NCBI RefSeq assembly: GCF_003369565.1 | Contig: NZ_PIOD01000005.1 | Span: 310,001-374,000, forward strand | Source of the DNA: Oceanobacillus chungangensis | GTDB lineage: Bacteria > Bacillota > Bacilli > Bacillales > Amphibacillaceae | Direction: 5' to 3' | DNA: 64,000 bases | Shown: positions 54,174 to 63,859 of the stretch, piece after piece | Layout of the letters: each line of letters begins with the position of its first letter | Numbering within the stretch: the first letter of the stretch is position 1 | Notes under the pieces: model-generated | What the model was told of the DNA's origin: nothing | Seen by the model: only the letters and a program-made list of their open reading frames with translations | Databases searched by the model: none | Position numbers and translations under genes: made by a program

Positions 54174-54436
54174 GTTAGAAAAAATTTAGTTTTAAGATGT
54201 TTCTTTAGGTATATCTGATTGTTACAAGAATTTAGCTCTAAAAGGTAGAATAACGCTTACCAACTCAGCGCAAAACATTGATTAAACATCCGAATCCAAT
54301 CATATTTTATATAGGTATCCAGGCTCTCTGAAGTTCTTTAATCATCCTATTAAAGTAAAACTGACTGCCATTAAGGCGGGGTACCCTTTGTATGGGCTAA
54401 TGATATGCAAACAAATAATGTAAAAGAGGGATAGAT

Positions 54437-55510
54437 GTGGGGGGAAATAAAGGTTTAATGAAGGAAAACCAATTAACATGGTACAGTCCAAAAGAATATC
54501 CATTCCAGATAAATGGTTTTGCCTGGTTTAAACAGGAAAATATGTATCGCAGACTCCCTAAACAATTAGTGCCAGGATTTCCTAGCAGAGTTAACGAACT
54601 AGCGAATAATACTTCTGGTGGACAGATTCGCTTTAAAACAAACGCTGTTAAACTTTCAATTAAAGCAGAGCTATCAGAACCAGCAACAATGGGGCATATG
54701 ACAGCTGTAGGACAGTGCGGCTTTGATTTATATATAGGGGAACCTGGTAAACAGCAGTATTTTTCTTCCGCGATTCCACCAATTCAAGAAACATCTTATG
54801 AGAGTATTTTGTGGGACTTTACTGGAGAACCCAATCAGTTAAGGGAAGTTACAATTAATTTTCCACTTTATCAAGGTGTTTCAAAGGTGCTAATCGGAGT
54901 GGACCCAGATGCTTCCATCGAACTTCCAACACCCTATGATTCTAAAAAGCGAGTCCTATTTTATGGTACATCCATTACACAGGGGGGATGTGCAAGCAGG
55001 CCAGGTATGTCTTATACAAATATTTTAAGCAGAAGATTTCATTTGGAACATATTAATCTAGGATTTTCTGGCAGCGGAAAAGGGGAGAAAGATGTTGTAT
55101 TAACAATAAGGGAAATCGAAAATCCTGCTTGTTTTGTAATAGATTATGAAGCAAATGTAACACCTGAGGAGTATGACGCGACATTAGTTCCATTTATACA
55201 GTTATTTAGAGAATATCACCCATTTGTACCAATCATCGTTATTTCCCGAATTTATCATGCACAGAACATAATACCAAAACTCAATAATGACTTTATGAAA
55301 CGTAGGAATCATTCTGAATCAACTGTAGAAGAATTGAAGCGTAATGGGGATGATCGGATTATGTTTGTGGATGGTTCAACCTTGCTTGGTGAAAGATGGC
55401 ATGAATGTACCGTTGATGGTAGTCATCCTAATGATCTTGGGTTCATGAATATGGCGAATGGTTTGGAAATACCTTTGCGGTCGAGTTTGAAGATGGCAGG
55501 GGTTTTATAG
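54437..55510 (+). CDS. SGNH/GDSL-like hydrolase, carbohydrate esterase type
   Basis: The 357-residue protein has an N-terminal sandwich (residues about 50-165) and an SGNH hydrolase domain. The blocks are FYGTSITQGG (nucleophile Ser), LGFSGSGKGEKD (Gly), DYEANVTPE (Asn) and VDGSHPNDLG (Asp and His). It has no signal peptide. The GTG at 54437 follows agaggg; the ATG at 54458 is an alternative. Likely activity is removal of acetyl or other acyl groups from imported glycans, complementing the CE7 esterase. Confidence 0.85.
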   Translation: MGGNKGLMKENQLTWYSPKEYPFQINGFAWFKQENMYRRLPKQLVPGFPSRVNELANNTSGGQIRFKTNAVKLSIKAELSEPATMGHMTAVGQCGFDLYIGEPGKQQYFSSAIPPIQETSYESILWDFTGEPNQLREVTINFPLYQGVSKVLIGVDPDASIELPTPYDSKKRVLFYGTSITQGGCASRPGMSYTNILSRRFHLEHINLGFSGSGKGEKDVVLTIREIENPACFVIDYEANVTPEEYDATLVPFIQLFREYHPFVPIIVISRIYHAQNIIPKLNNDFMKRRNHSESTVEELKRNGDDRIMFVDGSTLLGERWHECTVDGSHPNDLGFMNMANGLEIPLRSSLKMAGVL

Positions 55511-56048
55511 TGGAGCTTGATTTGGTCTATATCGAAGTTATGAGTGAATATAGTAGCGATTATATTGTGGTAATTGAACTTTAATAAACATGGATTCTGA
55601 TTTCTCCATGCATAAGGATTAGGATTGGCAACTGCTAAAAGCTTGTATAAGTCAAGCGTTCAAAAATTCATATGATAATAATTTGACTTTTACCTTACAA
55701 TTACAGCAAAAAGTAGGAATAAATGATCAAATCATTTGTAACTTTCTATTTTTATATTGACATTGAAATTAGGCTAGTATATTTTTAGAAAAGAAGGAAT
55801 TATTCAAATTCAGATAAATAAAAGGTGGTAAAATTCCCCTTATTTTAGAATAGGAACTTTATCAAGAACATGGGGAGATTGAAACTGTTAACGGTAGATT
55901 AGCAGATTCGTAATACATTGGTTTAATGAATCTCTCTTTATTTAGAATTATTATGTAAGCGCTACACATTAAAGGATAGAAGGTATTACTAGAAAATAAC
56001 TTTGCTTCAGCTATTAATTAAAAAATGCAAAAGAGGGTGGAAGTTCAC
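55511..56048. other. Non-coding stretch before the secreted GHL10-like gene
   Basis: About 540 bases. A hairpin aaatgat-caa-atcattt with a T-rich tail is near 55720 and may end the esterase transcript. TTGACA at 55757-55762 is followed by TATTTT after 17 bases, a possible promoter for the next gene. A cre-like TGTAAGCGCTACA is at 55954-55966, one base short of the palindromic form. A frame ending QEHGEIETVNGRLADS near 55890 may be an eroded remnant. Confidence 0.5.
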
Positions 56049-58946
56049 ATGAAGTTTTACCGACCATTAAGTTTACTACTATCAATAATTTTAATTTTTT
56101 CAATGCTCCCTAATTCAACGTTAGCAGAGATAGCGGATGATGACATTATTGAAGTAGAAGCAGCTCCAATCGATCCGACAGTTAGCGTAGAAGGCCCGAG
56201 ACATGAAATAGATTTTGTTGACGAAAGTATTGAGGGAAAGGCAGACTTCATCGCACTATATACAGAAGAGTTTGCAAGTGAAATTCTTGTGAAAAAGTTT
56301 TGGGTGGCAGTTCAGGTAAATCATAATAACCAAGTGGTAAGAGTAGTAAGTCAATCAAATAATGGAGCGGCACCTATTTGGGAGGATGAACAGTACTTGG
56401 AAGTGCCCGATGGAGGATACGTTTTATTAGCCCATGATGATTCATGGAATAATAAAGACTTCCGAAAGTATTTAGCAACGAATTTTAAAGTTAATGATGT
56501 GATCAAGTTACGGAAAAATGGAGAAGTTGTTCCAATTACTGAATTTATGACAGGTGAAGGGTTAATTGCAGGTATTAACTTAAATAATGCTTTAATGTAT
56601 ACCGTCACCGAAGCCAAAACTGAAATAACAGGGTCTATTAGAAATTTTGAAGAAGATGAGAACTATCAGTTGCTAGCGAATGGACAAGAGGTAGATTTCA
56701 CAACCGATGGGACATTTAGCCATTCAGCTGAATTAGAAAAAGGTACGAACTACATCGATTTAGAAATCTATAAAAATGGAAGCTTGCATGAAGTCCAATC
56801 CTTAGTTGTGTATTATAAGGAAGCGAAAGCGGAGGAAAAAGAAGTATTTCTATGGGTAGAGCAAGGACCAAATGCGCGTAGATTCCAATCGTCAGAAGAT
56901 ATTTATCATATGCTTGTGGAGGCAAAGGATGCAGGAGTAACTGCTATTGCACTGGATGTAAAAGGTGTGGAAGGATTTGCTGCCTATAAAGAAAATGATT
57001 TGACTGGAAGACCATACATCAGTGAAATGACTTCACCTTCCAGGGCAGGGGCAAATCCAGATATCGATCTTTTAGAAGAATTTATCAAACATGGCCATAG
57101 TCTAGGATTAGAGATTCACGCAGCTTTGAATGTATTTGCTGAAGGTTCTATTGCGCATGATGAATATGCTGTTCTTAATGATCATCTACATTGGGAAGAG
57201 CAAGTATATCGCTATGAGGACAATGGGCAAATTTTAAGATTGCGAGAAAGTAAGTATGGCCAAAGTGGTGCATTAGTAGCATTTGTGAATCCAGCACATC
57301 CTGAAGTACGAGACTTTCAATTAAAATCGTTCGAAGAGGTTATTAAGAACTATGATGTTGACGGCGTACTATTAGACCGTGGAAGATACGATAACTATTT
57401 TGCTGATTTCAGTGAGGAATCCAGATTGCAATTTGAAGCATATTTGGATGAACGAGGAAAAAAGTTAACCAACTGGCCAGAAGATATTTTTACGTATGAA
57501 GGAAGCACTCGAATTGATGGTCCATTAATTGATGAATGGTATACGTATCGATCAAGTGTGATCAAAAGTTTTACGAGTGAGGTAAGAGAATTAGTTGATC
57601 AATATAATGAGGCAGAAAATCGAGATGTTTTACTATCTTCCTATGTTGGTTCTTGGTATGAATCGTATTACTTAAATGGAGTGAACTGGGCTAGTCCAAC
57701 ATTCGAATATGATGAAAGACTACAATTCCCTCAGGAAAGTTTATATACAGAAGAATACTATGAAACTGGCTATACGGACGATTTAGATTTCTTAATGATC
57801 GGTACTTATCAAACGACAGCAAATGAAGTGAAAAAGTATATTACGCAAGGAAATATTTTAACCGATGGACAAATTCCACTCTATGCAGGGATGGCATTAG
57901 CGAACGTTCAGGATCCAGCTGTTCAAAGAGAGGTTTTCCAAGCTGGTTTAACAAACACGAATGGTCTCATGCTTTTCGATTATTCACAGGCAAACTTTCC
58001 AGTAATAAAAGCGTCGATTAATAATGAGGATTATGTCAAAGATTATCAATTAGGAATAAGTAATCCCAAAGATTCATCAAATTTTATTGAAGGGGATTTC
58101 CTAAATATTAATCGTAATGATGAAAATATTAATGTCTTCACAGAAATATTTGGACCGTCGACCGCTACTAATAAATGGGGTGTTGAAGCAGTTGTGGATG
58201 CTTCCGGTCAAGTAGTAAAAATGGTAAATAAACGCCAGGCAATGGATTGGAGCTGGGGAACACAGGAAGATAATAATAGTTTGATTCCAGAAGGTGGATT
58301 TGTTATCTCTGCTCAAGATTCATCTGGATCCAGAGAGAAACGCCAGCTCGTTGCCAATAACTACAATATAGGTGACGATGTAAGAGCTGCTTTGTTAAGT
58401 GGATTTTTAAATTATGAAGGGCAAATGTTTAATAGCCTAAGTGTTGATTTCCGTGGGACGGTTAAAGTTGTTGGTCCGGGTGAAGCGGAAGTTACTGTGA
58501 ATGGAATTTCAGCTAATGTAGAAGAAAACGGTGATTTTTCAAGTGTTGTCGAACTGCAGCCAGGAACAAATGAAATAGAGATAGTCGTTTACGTTGATGG
58601 ACTTAAAACGCATCATAAAGTAGTACAAATGACTGCTGCAGAACCAACTTTAGAAACAGTAAGAGATTTGCTGGAAGTTTCTGTGATAAATCCAGAGGGG
58701 ATCCGGAACTCTCTATTTGTTCAATTGCGTAATGCTGAGAGGGATTTTAGCAAAGCGGCAGAGTTTAGGGAGGAAGGAAAAGACAAGCAAGCAGAGAAAT
58801 ATGAAAATAATGGGTATGGAAAACTAGAGGAAATCAAGGAGCGAGTTAAGAACCATGTTGGAAAGCATATTGATGAGGAAGATGCATCCGAGCTTATTAA
58901 CATGCTTCAATATATTATCGAAAAACGTACGATGACAGATTATTAA
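56049..58946 (+). CDS. Secreted GHL10/DUF187-like putative glycoside hydrolase
   Basis: The 965-residue protein starts MKFYRPLSLLLSIILIFSML (signal peptide, cut near residue 30) behind gagggtgg. Residues about 50-260 are a beta-sandwich pair. A TIM barrel spans about residues 264-657 with GLEIHAALNVFAEGS, FVNPAHPEVRDF, GVLLDRGRYDNYFADFS near residue 440 and LLSSYVGSWYESYY, resembling the DUF187 family of E. coli DigH and B. subtilis YngK. A second sandwich pair and a helical tail follow. Candidate acidic residues are in the LLDRGRYD loop. A cytosolic paralogue is at 61078. The polysaccharide target is unknown. Confidence 0.7.
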   Translation: MKFYRPLSLLLSIILIFSMLPNSTLAEIADDDIIEVEAAPIDPTVSVEGPRHEIDFVDESIEGKADFIALYTEEFASEILVKKFWVAVQVNHNNQVVRVVSQSNNGAAPIWEDEQYLEVPDGGYVLLAHDDSWNNKDFRKYLATNFKVNDVIKLRKNGEVVPITEFMTGEGLIAGINLNNALMYTVTEAKTEITGSIRNFEEDENYQLLANGQEVDFTTDGTFSHSAELEKGTNYIDLEIYKNGSLHEVQSLVVYYKEAKAEEKEVFLWVEQGPNARRFQSSEDIYHMLVEAKDAGVTAIALDVKGVEGFAAYKENDLTGRPYISEMTSPSRAGANPDIDLLEEFIKHGHSLGLEIHAALNVFAEGSIAHDEYAVLNDHLHWEEQVYRYEDNGQILRLRESKYGQSGALVAFVNPAHPEVRDFQLKSFEEVIKNYDVDGVLLDRGRYDNYFADFSEESRLQFEAYLDERGKKLTNWPEDIFTYEGSTRIDGPLIDEWYTYRSSVIKSFTSEVRELVDQYNEAENRDVLLSSYVGSWYESYYLNGVNWASPTFEYDERLQFPQESLYTEEYYETGYTDDLDFLMIGTYQTTANEVKKYITQGNILTDGQIPLYAGMALANVQDPAVQREVFQAGLTNTNGLMLFDYSQANFPVIKASINNEDYVKDYQLGISNPKDSSNFIEGDFLNINRNDENINVFTEIFGPSTATNKWGVEAVVDASGQVVKMVNKRQAMDWSWGTQEDNNSLIPEGGFVISAQDSSGSREKRQLVANNYNIGDDVRAALLSGFLNYEGQMFNSLSVDFRGTVKVVGPGEAEVTVNGISANVEENGDFSSVVELQPGTNEIEIVVYVDGLKTHHKVVQMTAAEPTLETVRDLLEVSVINPEGIRNSLFVQLRNAERDFSKAAEFREEGKDKQAEKYENNGYGKLEEIKERVKNHVGKHIDEEDASELINMLQYIIEKRTMTDY

Positions 58947-58974
58947 ATGAAATACTAGTTTCACGTTAGAGTGG

Positions 58975-59010
58975 CAGGGGGGTTCCAAAAGGGGTTTTGG
59001 AAAATCCCTG
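58975..59010 (+). other. Strong GC-containing hairpin after the secreted gene
   Basis: Nested arms caggg/ccctg and ttccaaaa/ttttggaa enclose a four-G loop. There is no T-run, so it is not a standard terminator. Confidence 0.6.
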
Positions 59011-59176
59011 CTTATGTAAATGCTCTGGAGTGCTTTTGTAGTAGGGACTCATTGGAATTAGTATGTATACTCCTGAATAGACGTAAATTAGTTCTACTCT
59101 TTCATTCAAGCTGTAATACCGTCCATACTGGTGATAAGAATTACTTAGAAAAAAAATAGAAGGAGCATAAAACAAA

Positions 59177-59923
59177 TTGAATCTAATCAAAAAGCGTATA
59201 ACAAGTAACTATTGTAATCGAGAATTCGAGGTTCATCTTCTGTCAGCTGCAAATGAATTTAAAGAAGAGGCAGATATCCTCTATGTCCAGGACGGAGGAG
59301 ATTATTTGGAGCTAGGTGAATTTGAAGAAGCGTTCAAAGAATTATCCATTCAATATCCAGAGCAAGCGAGGAATCTAATCGCTGTCCTCATCTCACCAGG
59401 TACATCGGAAGAAAGATGGCAATCCTATAATCGTAAAGGAGAAGAATTTGACAATTATCTTTTCTTTTTTACAGAAGAACTAATGCCTAAATTGGAAGCC
59501 GAATTTAATGCAAAGATTGTTAAAAGAGGCTTGCTTGGTGATTCTTTAGGAGCAAATATCAGTCTCAACATTGCAATGCGTAACCCAGAAATATGGACAC
59601 ATTTATTGCTTCAATCTGCAGCAGTATCTAAGGAAGATTTGCAGGAATTAAGAAAGAAGGAAAAACTCCATTGGAATGTCTATCAAACAGTCGGCATATT
59701 TGAAGACGAATTTGTTTCGACAATATCAAATGAAAGGTTATATATAACCACGTTAAATAAAGAAATGTATTGTATTTTTAAAGACAAGCAGGTGAACATC
59801 AAATATGTAGAAAAAGAAGAGCACCACTTATGGGATTTTTGGAGAAGGAATTTGCCTGAGGCACTTGATTTTTTTGCAGCTGGACAGTATGAAAATATTC
59901 CTGACGAACATAATTGCAACTAG
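59177..59923 (+). CDS. Putative esterase, alpha/beta hydrolase
   Basis: The 248-residue protein belongs to the esterase D/IroE-like group. It has LYVQDGGDYLELGEF near residue 35, the nucleophile elbow GDSLGA with Ser123 and a C-terminal EEHHLWDFWRRNLPEAL holding the probable catalytic His. The TTG start follows agaaggag. It has no signal peptide. It may remove ester groups from the glycan handled by this region. It is separated from the next gene by a promoter. Confidence 0.75.
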   Translation: MNLIKKRITSNYCNREFEVHLLSAANEFKEEADILYVQDGGDYLELGEFEEAFKELSIQYPEQARNLIAVLISPGTSEERWQSYNRKGEEFDNYLFFFTEELMPKLEAEFNAKIVKRGLLGDSLGANISLNIAMRNPEIWTHLLLQSAAVSKEDLQELRKKEKLHWNVYQTVGIFEDEFVSTISNERLYITTLNKEMYCIFKDKQVNIKYVEKEEHHLWDFWRRNLPEALDFFAAGQYENIPDEHNCN

Positions 59924-59980
59924 GAATTTTCCAAAAAACGTAAAATTTTTCCGAAAAGTCCATAAATATTTGATAATCTA

Positions 59981-60009
59981 TTGATTAATAATTTGGAATA
60001 ATTTATAAT
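59981..60009 (+). promoter_or_regulatory. Promoter of the ROK kinase operon
   Basis: TTGATT (59981-59986) and a perfect TATAAT (60004-60009) are separated by 17 bases, about 90 bases before the ROK gene. Confidence 0.7.
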
Positions 60010-60106
60010 TTAAATTGGAGAAATAATCCTCCTAAAGTATAAAAATAAAAATTATTTTCCTTCATTCAATTGCTAGATCATGCATCGAACAAGAGGAGAG
60101 AGATTA

Positions 60107-61063
60107 ATGGAGTATAGCATAGGGGTTGATATTGGCGGAACGAAAATTGCAATGGCAATCGTTGACCAAAATGGGAAAGTTTTTTATAAAAATACTTATC
60201 CAACGCCAAATACAACAAATCTGGAAACTATGAAATTATTAAATGAAAACGTTTTAAATCTTATTGATATTGCTAATCAAGAAAGCATGCATTTAGTAAG
60301 TGTAGGCATTGGTTCAGCTGGGCAAGTTGATTATGAGAATGGGAAGATACTTTCAGGAACCGTAAATATTAAAGACTGGAATAACGTGGATATTAGAGGC
60401 TTTCTCTCACAAACTACGAAACTGCCAATCTATGTTGATAATGATGCAAATACTTTCGTGATTGCAGAACATCAGCTTGGTGGAGGTAAGAATGTAAACG
60501 ATATCATTAGTATTACACTTGGCACTGGAATTGGTGGGGGCGTCGTAACTGGTGGAAAAGTGCTTCGTGGGGCATGGGGTGGTGCGGCTGAATTAGGCCA
60601 TCTAACAGTAAAGTTTGATGGGCCAAAATGTAACTGCGGTTCTATAGGATGTATTGAAACATACGCATCGGGGAGCGGGATTGCAAATCGAATGAGAGAA
60701 AGACTACAAAATGTAACATCAGAGAAATTTTCCTACTACAAAGAACATCCAGAGAAACTCACGAGTAAAGAAGTATTTGAATGGTATGAGCACGATTTTA
60801 GTGAAGCAAAAGAGGTTATTAATCTGGCAATCACAGCATTAGCATATGGTGTTGTCAATGTGATTCATACATTTAATCCGTCTACTATTATTTTCGGTGG
60901 AGGACTTGCGGAATCGAATCGTTGGTTTATTACAGAAGTTCAAAAGAAAGTGAAAGAAATTGGATTATCTTCTTTAGTAAAGGATGTTGAGATAAAAGTA
61001 TCTGAATTAGGCTATGATGCAGGACTAATTGGTGCAGCTTATCAAGTATGGGCTGACAAATAA
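60107..61063 (+). CDS. ROK family sugar kinase
   Basis: The 318-residue protein starts MEYSIGVDIGGTKIAMAIVD (phosphate loop) behind agaggagag. The catalytic Asp is in YVDNDANTF near residue 113. The zinc motif CNCGSIGC is near residue 175, followed by IETYASGSGIA. There is no N-terminal helix-turn-helix, so it is a kinase rather than a NagC/XylR-type repressor. It probably phosphorylates a hexose or hexosamine released by the neighbouring hydrolases. It leads an apparent operon with the two following genes and the flavoprotein at the window end. Confidence 0.9.
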   Translation: MEYSIGVDIGGTKIAMAIVDQNGKVFYKNTYPTPNTTNLETMKLLNENVLNLIDIANQESMHLVSVGIGSAGQVDYENGKILSGTVNIKDWNNVDIRGFLSQTTKLPIYVDNDANTFVIAEHQLGGGKNVNDIISITLGTGIGGGVVTGGKVLRGAWGGAAELGHLTVKFDGPKCNCGSIGCIETYASGSGIANRMRERLQNVTSEKFSYYKEHPEKLTSKEVFEWYEHDFSEAKEVINLAITALAYGVVNVIHTFNPSTIIFGGGLAESNRWFITEVQKKVKEIGLSSLVKDVEIKVSELGYDAGLIGAAYQVWADK

Positions 61064-61077
61064 ATAGTGGAGGAAAT

Positions 61078-62295
61078 ATGATGATTACTAATATGAAGGA
61101 AGCAAATATTCTTTGGGTTGATTTCTTAGCGAATGGTGAAAGATTAGCGGATGAAGCCGAGCAGCATAAGTTGATTACTCATGCTGTAAAGTCTGGAATA
61201 ACACATATGATTATCGACGCAAAAGTACCATTTGGGCAAACAACGTTTCAGAGCAAATATGGATATCATGTAAGTACTTGGTCTGATGGAAGATTCGACG
61301 AATGGAAGGATCGCGATTTTCTGAGTGAATTTTTAAGCAAAATGAAAGACATCGATAATATTAAGGTCTTAGCAAATGTAGACGTTTTCTCAGAAGGTAC
61401 GACATTCTCACGTGATGGTGGGATGGCCTATGATAAGCCGGAATGGAAAGTTACATTCTACAATGATGCTGTCTCCAATGAATCGAATGCTGCGGAATAC
61501 AAGGATGCTGATACAATCTTTGTGAATCCGATCCACCCAGAAGTAATCGAATATGAACTTAACATCATTAAAGAGGTTTGTACATATAACCTTGATGGCA
61601 TTGTCGTTGACAGGTGCCGCTATCCCAATATTTATGGAGATTTCAGTGACTTAAGCAAAACGAACTTCGAAGCATATATCGGGGAAAAAGTGAAAACATG
61701 GCCACAGGATATTTTCACGATTGAAAAGGAAACAAAAGAGGTTCAGTTTGGTTCCCTTTTTCCGAAATGGGCGGAGTGGCGAGCACTTAATATCAAGAAC
61801 TTTGTTAACAAGGCGAGAAATGTTGTGAAGTCCCATAATGAAAATCTTTTATTTGCTGATTATGTAGGCTCCTGGTACCCACTTTATTTTAGTGAAGGGG
61901 TTAATTGGGGCAGTGAAACATACCTCCCGAATCTGGAGTGGACTGCGGACACGTATTCTGTTTCTGGTCTTGCTGAAGAATTAGATTTCATTATGACTGG
62001 CTGCTATTATCCGGAAGTAACAATCGAAGAAGCAAGAGCTAATAATCGACCAGCGGATTGGTATAGTGTTGAAGGTGCAGTTGAAAAAAGCCTCGAAGTT
62101 ATCAATGGAAGTATACCAGTAGTTGGGAGCTTATTTTTAAAGAATTACAAAGGTAATCCAGATCAATTTAGAAAGGCAATAAAAATGTGTAAAGAAAAAT
62201 CAAATGGTGTCATGCTATTTGATACGGTTTATCTAGAAGACTATAATTGGTGGAATATTCTATATGATGAATTGAACACCGCTAAAAAAGGCTAA
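61078..62295 (+). CDS. Cytosolic GHL10-like TIM-barrel protein
   Basis: The 405-residue protein has no signal peptide. It is paralogous to the barrel of the secreted protein at 56049: GIVVDRCRYPNIYGDFSD near residue 175 against GVLLDRGRYDNYFADFSE, FVNPIHPEVIEYEL against FVNPAHPEVRDFQL, and FADYVGSWYPLYFSEGVNWG against LSSYVGSWYESYYLNGVNWA. WPQDIFT and WPEDIFT also match. It would act on fragments imported from the secreted enzyme. The flanking sandwich domains are absent. Two ATG codons (61078, 61081) follow ggaggaa. Confidence 0.7.
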   Translation: MMITNMKEANILWVDFLANGERLADEAEQHKLITHAVKSGITHMIIDAKVPFGQTTFQSKYGYHVSTWSDGRFDEWKDRDFLSEFLSKMKDIDNIKVLANVDVFSEGTTFSRDGGMAYDKPEWKVTFYNDAVSNESNAAEYKDADTIFVNPIHPEVIEYELNIIKEVCTYNLDGIVVDRCRYPNIYGDFSDLSKTNFEAYIGEKVKTWPQDIFTIEKETKEVQFGSLFPKWAEWRALNIKNFVNKARNVVKSHNENLLFADYVGSWYPLYFSEGVNWGSETYLPNLEWTADTYSVSGLAEELDFIMTGCYYPEVTIEEARANNRPADWYSVEGAVEKSLEVINGSIPVVGSLFLKNYKGNPDQFRKAIKMCKEKSNGVMLFDTVYLEDYNWWNILYDELNTAKKG

Positions 62296-62306
62296 GAGGG
62301 ATGCAC

Positions 62307-63815
62307 ATGACTAGAAAGCTAGCTTTAATTCCTGTTGATGCAAGACCTGTGACATATGATCTACCTAAAGAACTTGCAATGGTAGCAGATTGGCAACTAT
62401 TGACACCGCCAAAATCGGTACTTGGTTTTTTAAAGGAGCCAGCCGATTTCACCGAGCTTTTTCAATGGATGCAAGCAGTGTCACCACAAGTTGAAGGCAT
62501 TATTGTATCGATTGATATGATTTTATATGGTGGTTTAGTACCTTCAAGAATTAACAATGACAGTAAGTCAATCATCGAAGAGCGACTAAGCCAATTTATC
62601 AAGATAAAAGAAATTTATCCAGCAATCGAAATCATGGCTTTCAGCTCGACGATGCGTTTATCCAATAGTTACGTAAATCAAGAAGAAAAAGATTACTGGG
62701 ATCAGTATGGAAAAGAGATATGGTCGTATTCCTACCATTATCATCGTTATTTAAAATACCAGTCAGATGAAGATGAAATAATTTTTTCATCAATGAAAGC
62801 AAAAATTCCAGAATGGATTTTAGAGGATTATTTACAAACACGGGAACGGAACTTCCATATCAATCAATCACTGATTGACTATGTCCAACAAGAAATAATC
62901 GATTTACTAGTATTTCCTCAAGATGATACGAGTGAATATGGTCTAAATATAATGGAACAGGAAAAATTGCAGGAGAAGGTTGTACGACTTAATCTGCATG
63001 AGAAAATATATATTTATCCAGGAGCAGATGAAGTAGCAAGTGTGTTAACTGCAAGATTGATCTACCAACTGGAAGAAGAAATAGTGCCGACCTTCTATCC
63101 AGTCTACAGTGGGATTAAAGGCTCATTGTCAACTGCAATGTATGAAGATCGACCACTGCAGGAGTCTGTAAAAGGGCAGATTTATGCTTTTGGCAGTCAT
63201 ACAGTAGATGGACCAGAAGATGCAAATCTGATTCTTGGGGTGAATGTTCCTGGGAGAAAGCAAGGTGACCTGGCACTTCAACTATATTTACATGATGTAG
63301 ACACTAATGATCGAAATATTGGTGAGTGGATAAGCAGACTTAACCATTATTATAAGCAGGGTAAGCAAATAGCAATTGCTGATGTGGCCTATGCAAATGG
63401 GGCAGATCTAGCAATGACACCACGTTTATTATCTGCCTTTTCATTAAAACAATTAGCTGGGTATGCTGCCTGGAATACAGCTGGAAATACAATTGGTACG
63501 GTAGTTGCCCAAGCCGCATTAGTCCATTTAGCAAATAAAAAAGGTAATGATACAAAGAAGAAAAAGGAAACTCTATTGCTTATTCGCCTTTTAGATGATT
63601 ATTTATATCAAACCATTATTAGGCAAGAGGTAAGAAAAGCTGTTATTGAAGAAAATGTATCATCAAGAGACTTGGTGAAGAAAGTGAAAGAGTTATTTCA
63701 GGAAAAAGCAGGACAATTAATAGAGGAAACTGGCTTTACGCACACCATAGAGAATATTTATCTTCCATGGGATCGAACATTTGAAATTGGTATTACGTTA
63801 AAATCTCAAAATTAA
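62307..63815 (+). CDS. DUF4127 family protein
   Basis: The 502-residue protein starts MTRKLALIPVDARPVTYDLP, the DUF4127 N-terminal hallmark, behind aagaggg. Other conserved stretches are IIVSIDMILYGGLVPSR near residue 70, IYPGADEVASVLTARL near residue 235 and IADVAYANGADLAM near residue 355. The family has no proven reaction that I know of. Its place between a cytosolic hydrolase-like protein and a flavoprotein, in a kinase-led operon, suggests a cytoplasmic carbohydrate enzyme. Confidence 0.75.
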   Translation: MTRKLALIPVDARPVTYDLPKELAMVADWQLLTPPKSVLGFLKEPADFTELFQWMQAVSPQVEGIIVSIDMILYGGLVPSRINNDSKSIIEERLSQFIKIKEIYPAIEIMAFSSTMRLSNSYVNQEEKDYWDQYGKEIWSYSYHYHRYLKYQSDEDEIIFSSMKAKIPEWILEDYLQTRERNFHINQSLIDYVQQEIIDLLVFPQDDTSEYGLNIMEQEKLQEKVVRLNLHEKIYIYPGADEVASVLTARLIYQLEEEIVPTFYPVYSGIKGSLSTAMYEDRPLQESVKGQIYAFGSHTVDGPEDANLILGVNVPGRKQGDLALQLYLHDVDTNDRNIGEWISRLNHYYKQGKQIAIADVAYANGADLAMTPRLLSAFSLKQLAGYAAWNTAGNTIGTVVAQAALVHLANKKGNDTKKKKETLLLIRLLDDYLYQTIIRQEVRKAVIEENVSSRDLVKKVKELFQEKAGQLIEETGFTHTIENIYLPWDRTFEIGITLKSQN

Positions 63816-63859
63816 AAGTTCGTTTAGTTTTTCTGATTTTCTTTTAAGGAGGGCTTGTC

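Noticed and set aside
54340-54420. Open patch reading PIKVKLTAIKAGYPLYG as a gene remnant
   Set aside because: It is too short and has no recognisable family. Chance cannot be excluded.
58971-59159. 62-codon plus-strand frame after the secreted GHL10-like gene
   Set aside because: It runs through a hairpin, has no ribosome binding site and shows no domain pattern.
60107-61063. ROK protein as a XylR/NagC-type repressor
   Set aside because: There is no N-terminal helix-turn-helix. The product starts directly at the phosphate loop.
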